Positions 9,891-20,100 of a stretch of DNA of 64,000 bases are shown here, in pieces. Position numbers and translations under genes: made by a program. The notes below the pieces were generated by a model. That model saw nothing but the letters and a program-made list of their open reading frames with translations, was not told the DNA's origin and made no database searches. Origin of the DNA: Selenomonadaceae bacterium (GTDB taxonomy: Bacteria; Bacillota; Negativicutes; Selenomonadales; Selenomonadaceae); assembly GCA_030523645.1 (NCBI GenBank), contig JAUNIB010000001.1:372001-436000 (forward strand). Direction: 5' to 3'. How positions within the stretch are numbered: the first letter of the stretch is position 1; every line of letters starts with the position of its first letter.

Positions 9891-9900
9891 TATTTTTTTC

Positions 9901-9947
9901 TTGTGAAAAGTCAAAAAATCAGATATAATAAAGTCAAATAGTCAGTT
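9901..9947 (+). promoter_or_regulatory. ctsR promoter with CtsR-type heptad pairs
   Basis: A -35 box TTGTGA (9901-9906), 17-bp spacer and perfect -10 TATAAT (9924-9929) lie 74 bp before ctsR. Two pairs of AGTCAAA-like heptads overlap it: 9909/9917 in the spacer and 9932/9940 just after the -10. Such sites match the known CtsR operator type and imply autorepression. The repeat period here is 8 bp, while the textbook Bacillus operator has a larger spacing. Confidence 0.8.
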
Positions 9948-10002
9948 TGCGATTTTGAAATAAGTAATTGGTTGTGTTTTATTCAGAATTGAGGTCTTTA
10001 CT

Positions 10003-10458
10003 ATGAGTAACATTGCCGACATGATAGAGGCTTACATCCTCCAGCGCCTTGCCCTGGAGCAGAGCGGACAGGTGGAGATACGCCGTACCGATATTGCCGA
10101 GGAGATTTCCTGTGCGCCGTCACAGATAAGCTATGTTCTTTCTACCCGCTTCACGCCCCAAAAGGGCTTTGCCGTTGAGTCCCGCCGCGGACTTGGCGGT
10201 TTCATCCGCATCGCTCAGGTGCCTATGCGGGAGATTATTTATGAGGAAATGCTGGAAAAGCTGGAGGACGACCCTGAGTACGAAACCGTTCAGTCCATGG
10301 TGCGCTATCTCCTGCAGCATCAGATGATTTCAAAGCGGGAGGCCGCCCTGGTGATGGCCTCGGCAGCTGCTGCCTATGAAGCAATGGACGCGGAAGACAG
10401 AGTACATCTTTTGAAGTCGCTGTTCCTGACACTGGAGCATTACGGAGAGGAGGGCTGA
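10003..10458 (+). CDS. ctsR: Transcriptional repressor CtsR
   Basis: Class III heat-shock repressor of clp genes in Firmicutes. The N-terminal winged HTH begins MSNIADMIEAYILQRL and includes AEEISCAPSQISYVL; the glycine-rich wing reads ESRRGLGGFIRI, the thermosensing feature of the family. The length is 151 aa. It is followed after 2 bp by mcsA, whose product with McsB inactivates CtsR. The promoter upstream carries its own probable binding sites. Confidence 0.97.
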   Translation: MSNIADMIEAYILQRLALEQSGQVEIRRTDIAEEISCAPSQISYVLSTRFTPQKGFAVESRRGLGGFIRIAQVPMREIIYEEMLEKLEDDPEYETVQSMVRYLLQHQMISKREAALVMASAAAAYEAMDAEDRVHLLKSLFLTLEHYGEEG

Positions 10459-10460
10459 CA

Positions 10461-11117
10461 ATGCTGTGCGATGAATGCGGAAAGAATCAGGCAAGTATTC
10501 ATATAGTTCAGATTACCCCGGAGGGGAAGGCTGCCCGCAATCTCTGTCAGCAGTGCGCCGCAAAATTCGGTGCCGGTCTTCCAAGTCTGGAGGAAATGGG
10601 AGATTTAGAGGGAGACTTCACCGTAAATGACTTCCTTCGCGGTGTCTTTGGCGGCAGTCAGTCCCACAGGGACGAGAAGAAAAACCGACCGCTGACGGGG
10701 AAAAATCTCTCTGACCGGGACATTGGAATCCTTGACCCCGCAAAGGTCTTTAACAGCGGTAAGGATGAAGAAAAACAAGGCTCATCTGACAGTCAGCAGG
10801 AAGAGTCTGTGGACTCTATGCGCTGCGACAGCTGCGGCCTGACCCTGCAGGAGTTTGCCGACAGCGGCAAGCTGGGCTGCGATAGCTGCTACATGAGCTT
10901 CCAGAAATATTTGACACCGGTACTGAAGCGCATTCACGGTGCCGGAAGCCACAGCGGCAAGATTCCTGCCCGCAGCGGTGACAAGCTGGCTGTGAAGCGT
11001 CATCTGGAAACTCTGCGTACCAAGCTGAAGGAGGCTGTAGCCGCAGAGGAATACGAGAAGGCTGCAGAGTACCGCGATATGATACGGGCAATGGAGCAGG
11101 AGAAGGGGGAGGTGTAA
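10461..11117 (+). CDS. mcsA: McsA, zinc-binding activator of McsB
   Basis: Partner of the arginine kinase McsB in CtsR control and protein marking for ClpCP. Cysteine pairs MLCDECGK and NLCQQCAAKF lie at the N-terminus, with a second set MRCDSCG and LGCDSCYMSF in the middle. A C-terminal UvrB/UvrC motif helix follows (EAVAAEEYEKAAEYRDMIRA). An acidic variable linker, about residues 70-115, separates the two zinc regions. It lies 2 bp after ctsR and 3 bp before mcsB. Confidence 0.95.
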   Translation: MLCDECGKNQASIHIVQITPEGKAARNLCQQCAAKFGAGLPSLEEMGDLEGDFTVNDFLRGVFGGSQSHRDEKKNRPLTGKNLSDRDIGILDPAKVFNSGKDEEKQGSSDSQQEESVDSMRCDSCGLTLQEFADSGKLGCDSCYMSFQKYLTPVLKRIHGAGSHSGKIPARSGDKLAVKRHLETLRTKLKEAVAAEEYEKAAEYRDMIRAMEQEKGEV

Positions 11118-11120
11118 GTC

Positions 11121-12212
11121 ATGAGCAATACCTTAAAGCGACCGGAGAATACATGGCTTACCGGCTCCTCTGACAATGTGGTAGTTCTGGCCAGCCGGGT
11201 AAGACTTGCCAGAAACTTTGCCGGAATGCCGTTCCCGAACCGGGCAAATGCCCAGCAGCTTGAAGCGGTGCTTATGAAAGCTGGGGAATGCTTCAGCGAC
11301 ATAGAAATCGCCCTGAAAAAGCGGCTGGATGTAATAGATATTGAGAAGCTGGGGACTATAGAGCGGCGGGTGCTGGTAGAGAAGCAGCTGGTCAGAGACC
11401 AGTTCGTCACTCAGCCGAAGAGCCGTACTGTGTTTCTCGACGAAGACGAAACGGCAGCAGTGATGGTAAACGAGGAGGACCACCTCCGTATTCACTGCAT
11501 GGGAGCCGGACTTTGTCTGGAGGAGCAGCTTGAGCGGGCCTTCGCCATTGATGATGCCATCGAGGCACGGCAGGATATAGCCTTTGACGAAAAGTTGGGC
11601 TACATTACCTCCTGTCCTACAAATCTAGGTACGGGACTTCGGGCAACGGCCGTACTTCATTTGCCGGGACTGTTCTACACTCAGAATATGCAGAATATCA
11701 CCACCATCTCGCAGCAGCTTGGACTGTCTGTCCGTCCTCTCTTCGGTAAAGGGAACGAGAGCAAAGGAAACCTGTATCTCGTTGCCAATCAGATGACCCT
11801 CGGCTTCAGCGAGCAGGGAATAATAGATAATATTGTCAGCGCCGTTCAGGGAATAACCGACAACGAGCTGCGGGCAAGAAAGGCTCTGCAGATGTACAGC
11901 GGAGCAAGGCTGGAGAACTCCGCCCGCCGGGCATTGGGCATCATGAAGTATGCTTCCATGCTGGAGTGGGACGAAGCGATGGAATTCATCAGCAAGATAA
12001 GAATGGGCATTGATATGGGCTACATCACCGAGGTGTCCGCCGAGGCGGCGGGACGCCTGCTGATTGCCATACAGCCTGCCTACATCAAGTATATAGAGAA
12101 CAATGAAAATATGTCCCAAACCGAGCTGTCGCAGGCAAGAGCCGACCTGGTGCAGACTATTCTGGCCGGCAGATGTGCAGACTATGGCATCGAGGACAGG
12201 AGAGAAGTATGA
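11121..12212 (+). CDS. mcsB: Protein-arginine kinase McsB
   Basis: Phosphoguanidino-kinase-fold enzyme that phosphorylates arginine in proteins, tagging them for ClpC. The N-terminal segment VVLASRVRLARNFAGMPFP and the catalytic-domain segments NEEDHLRIHCM and TSCPTNLGTGLRA are characteristic. The length is 363 aa, as usual. Its last codons overlap the clpC ATG (ATGA, 12209-12212). Confidence 0.97.
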   Translation: MSNTLKRPENTWLTGSSDNVVVLASRVRLARNFAGMPFPNRANAQQLEAVLMKAGECFSDIEIALKKRLDVIDIEKLGTIERRVLVEKQLVRDQFVTQPKSRTVFLDEDETAAVMVNEEDHLRIHCMGAGLCLEEQLERAFAIDDAIEARQDIAFDEKLGYITSCPTNLGTGLRATAVLHLPGLFYTQNMQNITTISQQLGLSVRPLFGKGNESKGNLYLVANQMTLGFSEQGIIDNIVSAVQGITDNELRARKALQMYSGARLENSARRALGIMKYASMLEWDEAMEFISKIRMGIDMGYITEVSAEAAGRLLIAIQPAYIKYIENNENMSQTELSQARADLVQTILAGRCADYGIEDRREV

Positions 12213-14776
12213 AAGCTAAACTGACAGAGGATGTTGTTCGCGTATTGCGGTACGCCTACGACCATCGAAGCGGTCATGTAAATATAAATGAGCTGCTGAT
12301 AAACATACTGGCAGACGAAAAGGGAATCGCCAATCGCGTGCTGGAGCTGCTGGGTATCGAGAGAACGCAGGTAGCGGGAGAGCTAAGCTCCGTCTCGGAT
12401 AACGGAAAGCGGCGTCCCGGCAACCGGGCCGACTCGGATGCCCAGCGCATAATGAAGGCGGCCATCAGCGAGGCTCGGGAAATGGGCAACGACTATATCG
12501 GGACAGAGCATATTTTCCTCGGCATACTGCGGGACAATGACACCCCGGCAGCTGCGGTGCTGGACGATTTCGGCCTTGATATCAGGAGCGCCCGGAAGGC
12601 AGTCAGCTTCGTCCTGAATGAAGAAATGGACGAGGAGGATGACGACGACAGCCGTGAGCTGTTCAATGAAGGCGGGCTGGAGTTTCGGGACGATGATTTC
12701 CCGGAGGACGACGATGATGATGACAGTATGGGAAGGGCCGACAGCCGCAGGCACGGTCATGACGCCGCCACTCCCTATGTAGACAAATTCGGGCGAAATC
12801 TCAACGAGCAGGCAGAAAAGGGTAATATTGACCCGGTTATCGGCCGTGACAAGGAAATCCGCCGCATAATTCAGATACTTTCCCGCCGGACGAAGAACAA
12901 TCCAATTCTGCTGGGTGAGCCCGGTGTCGGAAAGACAGCTGTGGCCGAGGGACTTGCAGCCCGCATCGTCAGCGGGGATGTACCCTTCATGCTCAGCGGC
13001 AAGAAGGTCATCAGCCTGAATATGGCCTCGGTAATCGCCGGTACGAAGTATCGGGGAGAGTTTGAGGAACGGCTGAAAAACATCATTGACGAGATAATCA
13101 ATGCAGGGAATATCATCCTCTTCATCGACGAAATCCATACTCTTATCGGTGCCGGGGCACCTGAAGGAGCAATGGATGCGGCCAATATACTGAAGCCTGC
13201 TCTTTCCCGGGGTGAGCTGCAGATTATCGGTGCTACTACGCCAAGAGAGTACAAGAAACGGCTTGATAAGGATGCGGCACTGGAGCGCCGTTTCCAGACC
13301 GTAAATATCGAGGAGCCGGAGGAAGAGGAGGCTGTAGCCATCCTGCAGGGACTACGGCCTGTATATGAGGAATTCCACCACGCGGAAATAAAGCCGGCGG
13401 CTATCGAGGCGGCGGTTCATCTTTCCAAGCGCTACATTACCGACCGATTCCTGCCGGACAAGGCCATTGACCTTATCGATGAGGCAGCTTCCAAGGTGCG
13501 TCTCAGTCAGGTGACTCAGCCGGACAGCCTGAAGGAGCTGGAGCGGCAGCAGGAGGAAATTGAGAAGGAGAAGCAGGCAGCAATCGCCATACAGGACTAT
13601 GAGAAAGCAGCCGGCCTCCGGGATGAAGAAAACCAGCTGAAGGAGCAGATTGCCGCTGCCCGCCGTCATCTGAAATCCAAGGAAAAGGTCAGTGTAGTTG
13701 TCACCGCCGAGGATATTGCTCAGGTGACGGCCCAGTGGACAGGCATCCCGGTACAGGAGCTGGCGGCTACTGAGTCGGAGCGGTTGCTGAAGCTGGAGGA
13801 AATCCTCACCAAGAGAGTCATCGGGCAGAAGGAAGCGGTCACCGGTGTGGCAAGAGCTATTCGCCGGGCCCGTACCGGGCTGAAGGACCCCAAGCGTCCA
13901 ATCGGCTCCTTTATGTTCCTCGGCAGCACCGGCTTAGGCAAGACCGAGCTGGCAAAGGCTCTCGCCAAGGCAATGTTCGGCAGTGAGGAAGCCATCGTCC
14001 GCTTCGATATGTCAGAGTATATGGAGAAGTTTACCGTCTCCCGCCTTGTAGGTGCGCCTCCGGGCTATGTTGGCTATGAGGAGGGCGGTATGCTTACGGA
14101 CATGGTACGCCGCAAGCCATACTCCGTAATTCTCATGGATGAGGTGGAGAAGGCCCATCCCGATGTATTCAACCTGCTGCTGCAGGTGCTGGAGGACGGC
14201 CGCCTTACCGACAGTCAGGGACGGACTATCGACTTCAAGAACACCGTTATTATCATGACCTCTAATATCGGCTCTTCTCTGCTGAAGCCGGAGGCTCCGA
14301 AGATGGGCTTCGCTCTCGGCGGAGAAACTAAAGAGGAGCAGGCAAAGGACATCCGCAAAAAGGTGCTGGGTGAAGCGAAAAAGAGCTTCAAACCGGAGTT
14401 CCTGAACAGAATTGATGAAATTGTGGTATTTAATCCATTGGGCAAGGAAGAAATTTCCTCTATCATTGATATTCAGCTAAAGAGCCTGATGAGCCGCTTG
14501 GAGGAAAGACAGCTTACCATCGAGCTGACGGCATCGGCAAGGGAGAGAATTATTGCCAGAGGCAGCGACTTCAAGAACGGAGCCCGTCCCTTGAAGCGGG
14601 CAATTCAGCGGATGATTGAGAATGATTTGGCTGAAGAGCTGCTGGCGGGAAAATTCGTCCCCGGTGATACAGTCATCGTGGGAATAGATGAAGCAGATGA
14701 AGGAAAACTCTCCTTTGCAAAGAAGGAGCCTATGGCTGAGCAGGTGATGGGAATTGGCGAAGAAGCAGACGATTAA
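12209..14776 (+). CDS. clpC: AAA+ unfoldase ClpC
   Basis: Hexameric unfoldase feeding ClpP. The start ATG at 12209 overlaps the mcsB stop and follows CAGGAGAG. The Clp-N repeats occupy about residues 1-145, followed by an acidic linker rich in Asp/Glu. AAA domain 1 has Walker A GEPGVGKT, the UvrB/C-like middle domain contains [20 protein letters not shown], and AAA domain 2 has GSTGLGKT. The length is 855 aa. The acidic stretch [11 protein letters not shown] and a second run of aspartates are longer than in many ClpC proteins. It overlaps radA by 23 bp. Confidence 0.96.
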   Translation: MKAKLTEDVVRVLRYAYDHRSGHVNINELLINILADEKGIANRVLELLGIERTQVAGELSSVSDNGKRRPGNRADSDAQRIMKAAISEAREMGNDYIGTEHIFLGILRDNDTPAAAVLDDFGLDIRSARKAVSFVLNEEMDEEDDDDSRELFNEGGLEFRDDDFPEDDDDDDSMGRADSRRHGHDAATPYVDKFGRNLNEQAEKGNIDPVIGRDKEIRRIIQILSRRTKNNPILLGEPGVGKTAVAEGLAARIVSGDVPFMLSGKKVISLNMASVIAGTKYRGEFEERLKNIIDEIINAGNIILFIDEIHTLIGAGAPEGAMDAANILKPALSRGELQIIGATTPREYKKRLDKDAALERRFQTVNIEEPEEEEAVAILQGLRPVYEEFHHAEIKPAAIEAAVHLSKRYITDRFLPDKAIDLIDEAASKVRLSQVTQPDSLKELERQQEEIEKEKQAAIAIQDYEKAAGLRDEENQLKEQIAAARRHLKSKEKVSVVVTAEDIAQVTAQWTGIPVQELAATESERLLKLEEILTKRVIGQKEAVTGVARAIRRARTGLKDPKRPIGSFMFLGSTGLGKTELAKALAKAMFGSEEAIVRFDMSEYMEKFTVSRLVGAPPGYVGYEEGGMLTDMVRRKPYSVILMDEVEKAHPDVFNLLLQVLEDGRLTDSQGRTIDFKNTVIIMTSNIGSSLLKPEAPKMGFALGGETKEEQAKDIRKKVLGEAKKSFKPEFLNRIDEIVVFNPLGKEEISSIIDIQLKSLMSRLEERQLTIELTASARERIIARGSDFKNGARPLKRAIQRMIENDLAEELLAGKFVPGDTVIVGIDEADEGKLSFAKKEPMAEQVMGIGEEADD

Positions 14777-16148
14777 GACTCGCTATGTCTGTCAGGACTG
14801 CGGCTACGATACATCCAAGTGGCTTGGCCGCTGCCCCGGCTGCGGTGCCTGGGGAACTCTCACAGAGGAACGGGTCAGCGAGGCGAAGGACGACGGTCGT
14901 CGGGGACTCAGTCTCGGAGTAGGAACCAGCGGCAGCAAGCCGGTTCCTATTGCACAGGTGGAAACGGAGGACCTGCCCAGGTATACCGGCGGCTCCGGTG
15001 AGCTGGACAGAGTGCTGGGCGGCGGTATCATCCCCGGCTCGGTAGTTCTCATTGCCGGTGATCCCGGCGTAGGCAAATCCAGTCTTACTATCCGGGTCTG
15101 TGCCGAGGTGGCAAGGCAGGGGAAAAAGGTACTCTATGTCACCGGCGAAGAAAGCGCCCGGCAGGTGAAGATGAGGGCCGACAGGCTGGGAGCCATAGCC
15201 GACAGCCTCTATGTAGTCAGCGAGACAAACCTCACCACCATAACAGCTCATATTGAAAACATCCAGCCGGAGCTGCTGGTCATCGACTCTGTCCAGACCG
15301 TATTCATGCCGGAGATAGCCAGTGCTCCCGGCAGTGTCAGTCAGGTGAGGGAGTGTGCAGTAGAGCTGCTGCGGATTGCCAAGACTGCTGGCATGGCTCT
15401 CTTCGTGGTTGGCCATGTGACGAAGGAGGGGAGTCTCGCCGGACCCCGGGTACTGGAGCATATCGTAGATACGGTGCTGTTCTTTGAGGGCGAGAAGAAC
15501 GCCGGCTACCGCATCCTCCGGGCGGTGAAGAACCGCTTCGGCAATACCAACGAAATCGGCCTCTTTGAAATGAGGGAGTCCGGTCTTGTTGATGTCCCCG
15601 ATGCTTCAGAGCTGTTCCTGTCGGAGCGGGCAGACGATGCAGGCAGCGTCATCATACCTACGGTGGAGGGTACACGCCCCCTGCTGGTGGAGATACAGTC
15701 GCTGGTAGCCAAGACTCCCTATGTACCGCCCCGGCGTACTACCGATGCCATTGATTTGAAGCGGCTGCAGCTGCTTATCGCTGTGCTGGAGAAGCGGGTA
15801 AATCTCCCCTTGGGACTCTGTGATGTATTCGTGAAGGCAGCTGGCGGCATCAGGATAGACGAGCCGGCGGCAGACCTTGGTCTCTGCGTGGCTATGGCTT
15901 CCAGTTATTCCGGCCGTAAGCCCCGACCGAAGATGATAGTCATCGGTGAAGTGGGACTGGCGGGAGAGGTCAGGGCCGTCAGCCAGATAGACAACAGGCT
16001 CCGGGAGGCATCACGCCTCGGCTTTACCACCGCAATCATTCCAAGAAAGAATGCCGATTCACTCACAGAGAAGAAGCCCTACGGCATGAAAATACAGGCT
16101 GTTTCTTCACTGCGGGAGGCTCTTACTGCCGCTATGCCAAAAGAATGA
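14754..16148 (+). CDS. radA: DNA repair protein RadA
   Basis: RecA-like branch-migration helicase. The N-terminal zinc finger (YVCQDCGYDTSKWLGRCPGC), the Walker A motif GDPGVGKSS, the RadA-specific KNRFGNTNEIGLFEM and a C-terminal Lon-like domain with GGIRIDEPAADL are present. The start is TTG at 14754 inside clpC, with a GGTGATGGG site before it. The gene closes the ctsR operon; ctsR-mcsAB-clpC-radA is a frequent Firmicutes order. Confidence 0.95.
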   Translation: MAKKQTIKTRYVCQDCGYDTSKWLGRCPGCGAWGTLTEERVSEAKDDGRRGLSLGVGTSGSKPVPIAQVETEDLPRYTGGSGELDRVLGGGIIPGSVVLIAGDPGVGKSSLTIRVCAEVARQGKKVLYVTGEESARQVKMRADRLGAIADSLYVVSETNLTTITAHIENIQPELLVIDSVQTVFMPEIASAPGSVSQVRECAVELLRIAKTAGMALFVVGHVTKEGSLAGPRVLEHIVDTVLFFEGEKNAGYRILRAVKNRFGNTNEIGLFEMRESGLVDVPDASELFLSERADDAGSVIIPTVEGTRPLLVEIQSLVAKTPYVPPRRTTDAIDLKRLQLLIAVLEKRVNLPLGLCDVFVKAAGGIRIDEPAADLGLCVAMASSYSGRKPRPKMIVIGEVGLAGEVRAVSQIDNRLREASRLGFTTAIIPRKNADSLTEKKPYGMKIQAVSSLREALTAAMPKE

Positions 16149-16167
16149 ATTTTTATTCAAAAAAATC

Positions 16168-16196
16168 TTGACAATAGCGGAAACCTGATATAAAAT
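16168..16196 (+). promoter_or_regulatory. Promoter of the tRNA pair
   Basis: A perfect -35 TTGACA (16168-16173), a 17-bp spacer and -10 TAAAAT (16191-16196) lie 25 bp before the first tRNA. Confidence 0.85.
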
Positions 16197-16221
16197 AACC
16201 TTCGTTGGGTAGCCAACAGAT

Positions 16222-16297
<76 letters not shown>

Positions 16298-16308
16298 TTT
16301 GATGATAA

Positions 16309-16346
16309 CTCGCATGCAGGCATGGTCCATGGTGTTTGCGTGCGAG
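16309..16346 (+). terminator. Hairpin between the two tRNAs
   Basis: CTCGCATGC (16309-16317) pairs with GCGTGCGAG (16338-16346) with one G-T pair; a weak T run (ATTTTCT) follows. It could be a partial terminator or a processing signal. Confidence 0.4.
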
Positions 16347-16359
16347 ATTTTCTATGATT

Positions 16360-16436
16360 GGGCCTATAGCTCAGTTGGTTAGAGCAACCGGCTCATAACC
16401 GGTCGGTCCTTGGTTCAAGTCCAAGTGGGCCCACCA
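16360..16436 (+). tRNA. tRNA with CAT anticodon, probably tRNA-Ile2 rather than elongator tRNA-Met
   Basis: A 77-nt cloverleaf with encoded CCA. The acceptor GGGCCTA pairs with TGGGCCC and the anticodon loop is CTCATAA on stem ACCGG/CCGGT. The C4-G69 and C5-G68 pairs are those reported as recognised by the lysidine synthetase TilS, and the acceptor/anticodon arms resemble Ile2 of Bacillus. Initiator features (three G-C pairs below the anticodon, unpaired 1-72) are absent. Assignment between Ile2 and Met is an inference. Confidence 0.85.
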
Positions 16437-16447
16437 GTCGTAGATTC

Positions 16448-16475
16448 AGCCGTGCGGTTTGCACGGCTTTTTTGT
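16448..16475 (+). terminator. Intrinsic terminator after tRNA pair
   Basis: A perfect 8-bp stem AGCCGTGC/GCACGGCT with loop GGTTT is followed by six T residues, just before the alr ribosome-binding site. Confidence 0.9.
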
Positions 16476-16489
16476 TAGGAGGTTTTGTT

Positions 16490-17599
16490 ATGGCAATTCG
16501 TGGTGTATATGCAGAGGTTGATCTCGGTGCTGTCCGGAGAAATATCCGCAGCATCAAAGCAAAGGTTTCCGGTGGAGCAAAGTTCTGTGCGGTTGTAAAG
16601 GCTGATGCCTACGGTCACGGTGCAGCAGCAGTAGCCAGAGTTGCCGTTGAGGAAGGCGCCGACTATCTGGCGGTAGCAGTTGTCAGCGAGGGCATAGAGC
16701 TCCGCAAGGCCGGGATAACCACACCTATCCTTGTCCTTGGTCCTTCACTTCCTTCCGAAGCTGACGATGTAGTAGCCTACGGTCTGACTCAGGCTGTATT
16801 CCACGCTGAGGCGGTGGCTGCACTCTCCAACGCCGCTGTCGCTCAGAAGAAAATCGTCAAGCTCCATTTGGCTGTAGATACAGGCATGGGTCGTATAGGT
16901 GTACGACCGGAGGATGCCGGTCTGGTAGCCTCAGCCATTGCCAAGCTGCCTGGTATAGAGCTGGAGGGTATGTTCTCTCACTTTGCTCTCGCTGATGCTG
17001 TAGACAAGAGCTATGCAAATGTCCAGCTTGATCGCTTCAATATGGCTATTGAAATGACCCGTCAGGCCGGTGTGGATATTGCCATTAAGCATATTGCCAA
17101 CTCTGCCGCTATACTGGAAATGCCGGAGACTCACTTCGATATGGTTCGTGCCGGTATCATCCTCTACGGATTGCAGCCCTCTGACGAAATCGCCAATACC
17201 ATCGGACTGGAGCCGGTGCTGGCTCTCAAGGCGCGGCTCACCTATGTGAAGTCCTACCCGGCCGGTGAGACTGTCAGCTACGGCCGTACCTGGACTGCAG
17301 AGCGCCCCAGCCGCATTGCCACCATTCCTATCGGCTATGCCGACGGCTATACCAGAATGTACAGCGGCAAGGCTCAAATACTCTGCGACGGCAAGCGTGC
17401 CCCCATCGTTGGCCGCATCTGCATGGATCAGTGCATGGCTGATGTCACCGACATCCCGGGAGTAAAGGTAGGGGACGAGGTAATCCTCTTCGGTACGCCT
17501 TCCCTTACTACCGATGAAGCAGCCTCCTGGCTTGGTACCATCAACTACGAAGTTGTCTCGATGCTCAGCCCGCGTATTCCGAGGATTTATCACGAATAA
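16490..17599 (+). CDS. alr: Alanine racemase
   Basis: PLP enzyme making D-alanine for peptidoglycan. The PLP lysine motif VVKADAYGHGAAA is near residues 37-49. The catalytic tyrosine region, with IPIGYADGYTRMYSG and GRICMDQCMADVTD, is near residues 275-320. The ATG at 16490 follows TAGGAGG; an upstream in-frame TTG would start inside the terminator and is not used here. The length is 369 aa. Transcription probably starts upstream of the tRNA terminator or by read-through. Confidence 0.96.
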   Translation: MAIRGVYAEVDLGAVRRNIRSIKAKVSGGAKFCAVVKADAYGHGAAAVARVAVEEGADYLAVAVVSEGIELRKAGITTPILVLGPSLPSEADDVVAYGLTQAVFHAEAVAALSNAAVAQKKIVKLHLAVDTGMGRIGVRPEDAGLVASAIAKLPGIELEGMFSHFALADAVDKSYANVQLDRFNMAIEMTRQAGVDIAIKHIANSAAILEMPETHFDMVRAGIILYGLQPSDEIANTIGLEPVLALKARLTYVKSYPAGETVSYGRTWTAERPSRIATIPIGYADGYTRMYSGKAQILCDGKRAPIVGRICMDQCMADVTDIPGVKVGDEVILFGTPSLTTDEAASWLGTINYEVVSMLSPRIPRIYHE

Positions 17600-17611
17600 T
17601 TGATTGCATGA

Positions 17612-17653
17612 AAAATGGATGCTGCCCTCTGCCTCGGGCGGCATCCATTTTTA
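17612..17653 (+). terminator. Intrinsic terminator after alr
   Basis: A long A/T-flanked stem, AAAATGGATGC with GCATCCATTTTT plus inner GCCC/GGGC pairing, ends in a T run. It may work in both directions. Confidence 0.88.
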
Positions 17654-17696
17654 TAAGTAACCACAGAAGTATCACATGACATAGGCAGGATAGACA

Positions 17697-18620
17697 ATGG
17701 ACTTGATGTATCTGCACTGGCTGGAAAGCCTGCGAACACCGTTTTTGACTGATTTCTTTATCAGTGTGACAGCTCTAGGCACAGGTGCGTTTTATCAGAC
17801 GGCACTGCTTGTAATCTACTGGTGTATCAGCAAGCGGGCAGGGACACTGCTCTTAGCGGCTCACGCACTGGGAGCTGTCGTCATGTATGTATGGAAGGCG
17901 CTGGCGGCTATCCCTAGACCATACCTGCTTGACCCGACTTTGACACCACTGCATCATGAGAAAACATTTTCATTCCCCAGCGGACACTCCTTCAACGCCA
18001 GCTCGGTATGGGGCGGCATTGGCTGGCTGCAGGGGCGGGCTGGAAAAATGCTGTCGGCCGTAATATTCTTCATGGTGATGCTGCTGATAATGCTCTCTCG
18101 CAATTATATCGGCGTCCATACACCGCAGGATGTCATCGTGGGTATGCTCCTCGGTCTTGGAGCGGTTATTGCTTGTCAGAGATTACTGGCATGGGGAGAA
18201 TCGTCAGAGCGTAGCAGACTCATGGTCGACCTGCTGCTTGTGCTGTCGGCTGTCGGTTTTGTGTTTTTTGCCTTTGTCTACTGTGCAACAGACGGGAGCA
18301 TGGATAAAGTCATCGTAAAATCCTACCTGTCTACACAGAAGGGTGCGATCAATATCCTTGGTCACATACTTGGTCTTGTTATTGGCATGGAGCTGGAGCG
18401 ACGCTTCATCCGTTTCTCTACCGATGTAAGTCTGAAATACAAACTCATCAGGGTGATACCGGGGCTCTTCCTGTCCACACTGCTCTACAAGCTGCCGCTG
18501 CCGTTCTTGGCAAAGCAGCCGGCTGTCTTCCTCCGGATGTTCATATTCACGGTATTCGTGACAGCTGTCTACCCGGCGCTATGGAAATGCTGGGAGCCTA
18601 AAGGTATTGACAGCAAGTAA
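17697..18620 (+). CDS. PAP2-family membrane phosphatase
   Basis: A polytopic membrane protein of 307 aa with about seven or eight hydrophobic segments. The three phosphatase motifs of the PAP2 family are complete: KALAAIPRP (K-x6-RP), FPSGHSF (PSGH) and SRNYIGVHTPQD (SR-x5-H-x3-D). Family members dephosphorylate undecaprenyl pyrophosphate, phosphatidate or related lipids; which substrate applies cannot be told. The C-terminal half beyond the catalytic core has extra membrane segments. It stands alone after the alr terminator and is the last core gene before the accessory island. Confidence 0.88.
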   Translation: MDLMYLHWLESLRTPFLTDFFISVTALGTGAFYQTALLVIYWCISKRAGTLLLAAHALGAVVMYVWKALAAIPRPYLLDPTLTPLHHEKTFSFPSGHSFNASSVWGGIGWLQGRAGKMLSAVIFFMVMLLIMLSRNYIGVHTPQDVIVGMLLGLGAVIACQRLLAWGESSERSRLMVDLLLVLSAVGFVFFAFVYCATDGSMDKVIVKSYLSTQKGAINILGHILGLVIGMELERRFIRFSTDVSLKYKLIRVIPGLFLSTLLYKLPLPFLAKQPAVFLRMFIFTVFVTAVYPALWKCWEPKGIDSK

Positions 18621-18623
18621 TAA

Positions 18624-18728
18624 CACCCCTAAAGCCTCCCATACAGGGGAGGTGCCGAGTGAAGCCCCACTCCATAAAGCCTCCCCTCTAGGGGAGGTGG
18701 CCGAGCGAAGCGAGGCCGGAGGGGTGAA
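18624..18728. repeat. Palindromic intergenic repeat, two CTCCCC/GGGGAG cores
   Basis: The element begins CACCCCTAAAGCCTCCC and ends GGAGGGGTG, which pair as terminal inverted repeats. It contains two copies of the AAAGCCTCCC..GGGGAGGTG hairpin and a GGCCGAGCGAAGCGAGGCC palindrome. It shares the core with 9738-9890 and follows the PAP2 stop at once, so it may also act as its terminator. It is non-coding. Confidence 0.75.
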
Positions 18729-18757
18729 ATCATAGCAATAACCATATCAAAAATCAA

Positions 18758-19589
<832 letters not shown>

Positions 19590-19704
19590 CGGCAGATATT
19601 ATACCACAAACTTTCATTGTTTTTACAAGTTTTTTTGTATAAAGTAATGTCGTGGAAAAATAGTCAAATGTTGAAAAATCCGATGATAAGCGGATTTCTC
19701 TATA

Positions 19705-19748
19705 AAAAAAGGACAGTTGGTCGTGTTTTTGATCAACTGTCCTTTTTT
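19705..19748. terminator. Bidirectional terminator upstream of the envelope cassette
   Basis: AAAAAAGGACAGTTG pairs with CAACTGTCCTTTTTT around a 14-nt loop, giving A and T runs on both sides. Confidence 0.88.
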
Positions 19749-19826
19749 CGTGTAAATGACGCAAAAGTGTATTTAAAAAAGTACACTTTTTTGTAAAGTC
19801 AAAAATGTAAAAAGGAGTCAATTCAA

Positions 19827-20099
19827 ATGAATAACGGTGAACAACAAAAGGTGATTATCCATAAGCCATTAAAGAATCCGGGAGTAGGAATTATTTTGGC
19901 AATATTACTGGGCCCCTTGGGTTTGTTGTATTCATCCATGTCGGCTGGATTACTTATGATAGCCATAACTTTTGTACTTGTATTTTTTACGTTTGGACTC
20001 GGCTTATATTTTTTGCCGCTGATTAATATTATCTGCGGAGTTTGGGCATATAAAGCAATCAAAGATTATAATAAAAAACTTTTAGAGGAGAGAGTTTGA
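19827..20099 (+). CDS. Small two-TM membrane protein
   Basis: A 90-aa protein of unknown function with two hydrophobic segments (about residues 17-35 and 38-70) after a polar N-terminus. The motif NPGVGIILAILLGPLGLLY is nearly repeated in the next gene as NPGIALALGLLFGPFGLMY, and both end in a WAYKAIKDYNKK-like basic tail, so the two are paralogues. An AAAGGAG site precedes the ATG. The two genes are 1 bp apart. The GPLGLLY turn suggests a small TM2-like hairpin membrane module, which is an impression only. Confidence 0.85.
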   Translation: MNNGEQQKVIIHKPLKNPGVGIILAILLGPLGLLYSSMSAGLLMIAITFVLVFFTFGLGLYFLPLINIICGVWAYKAIKDYNKKLLEERV

Positions 20100-20100
20100 A

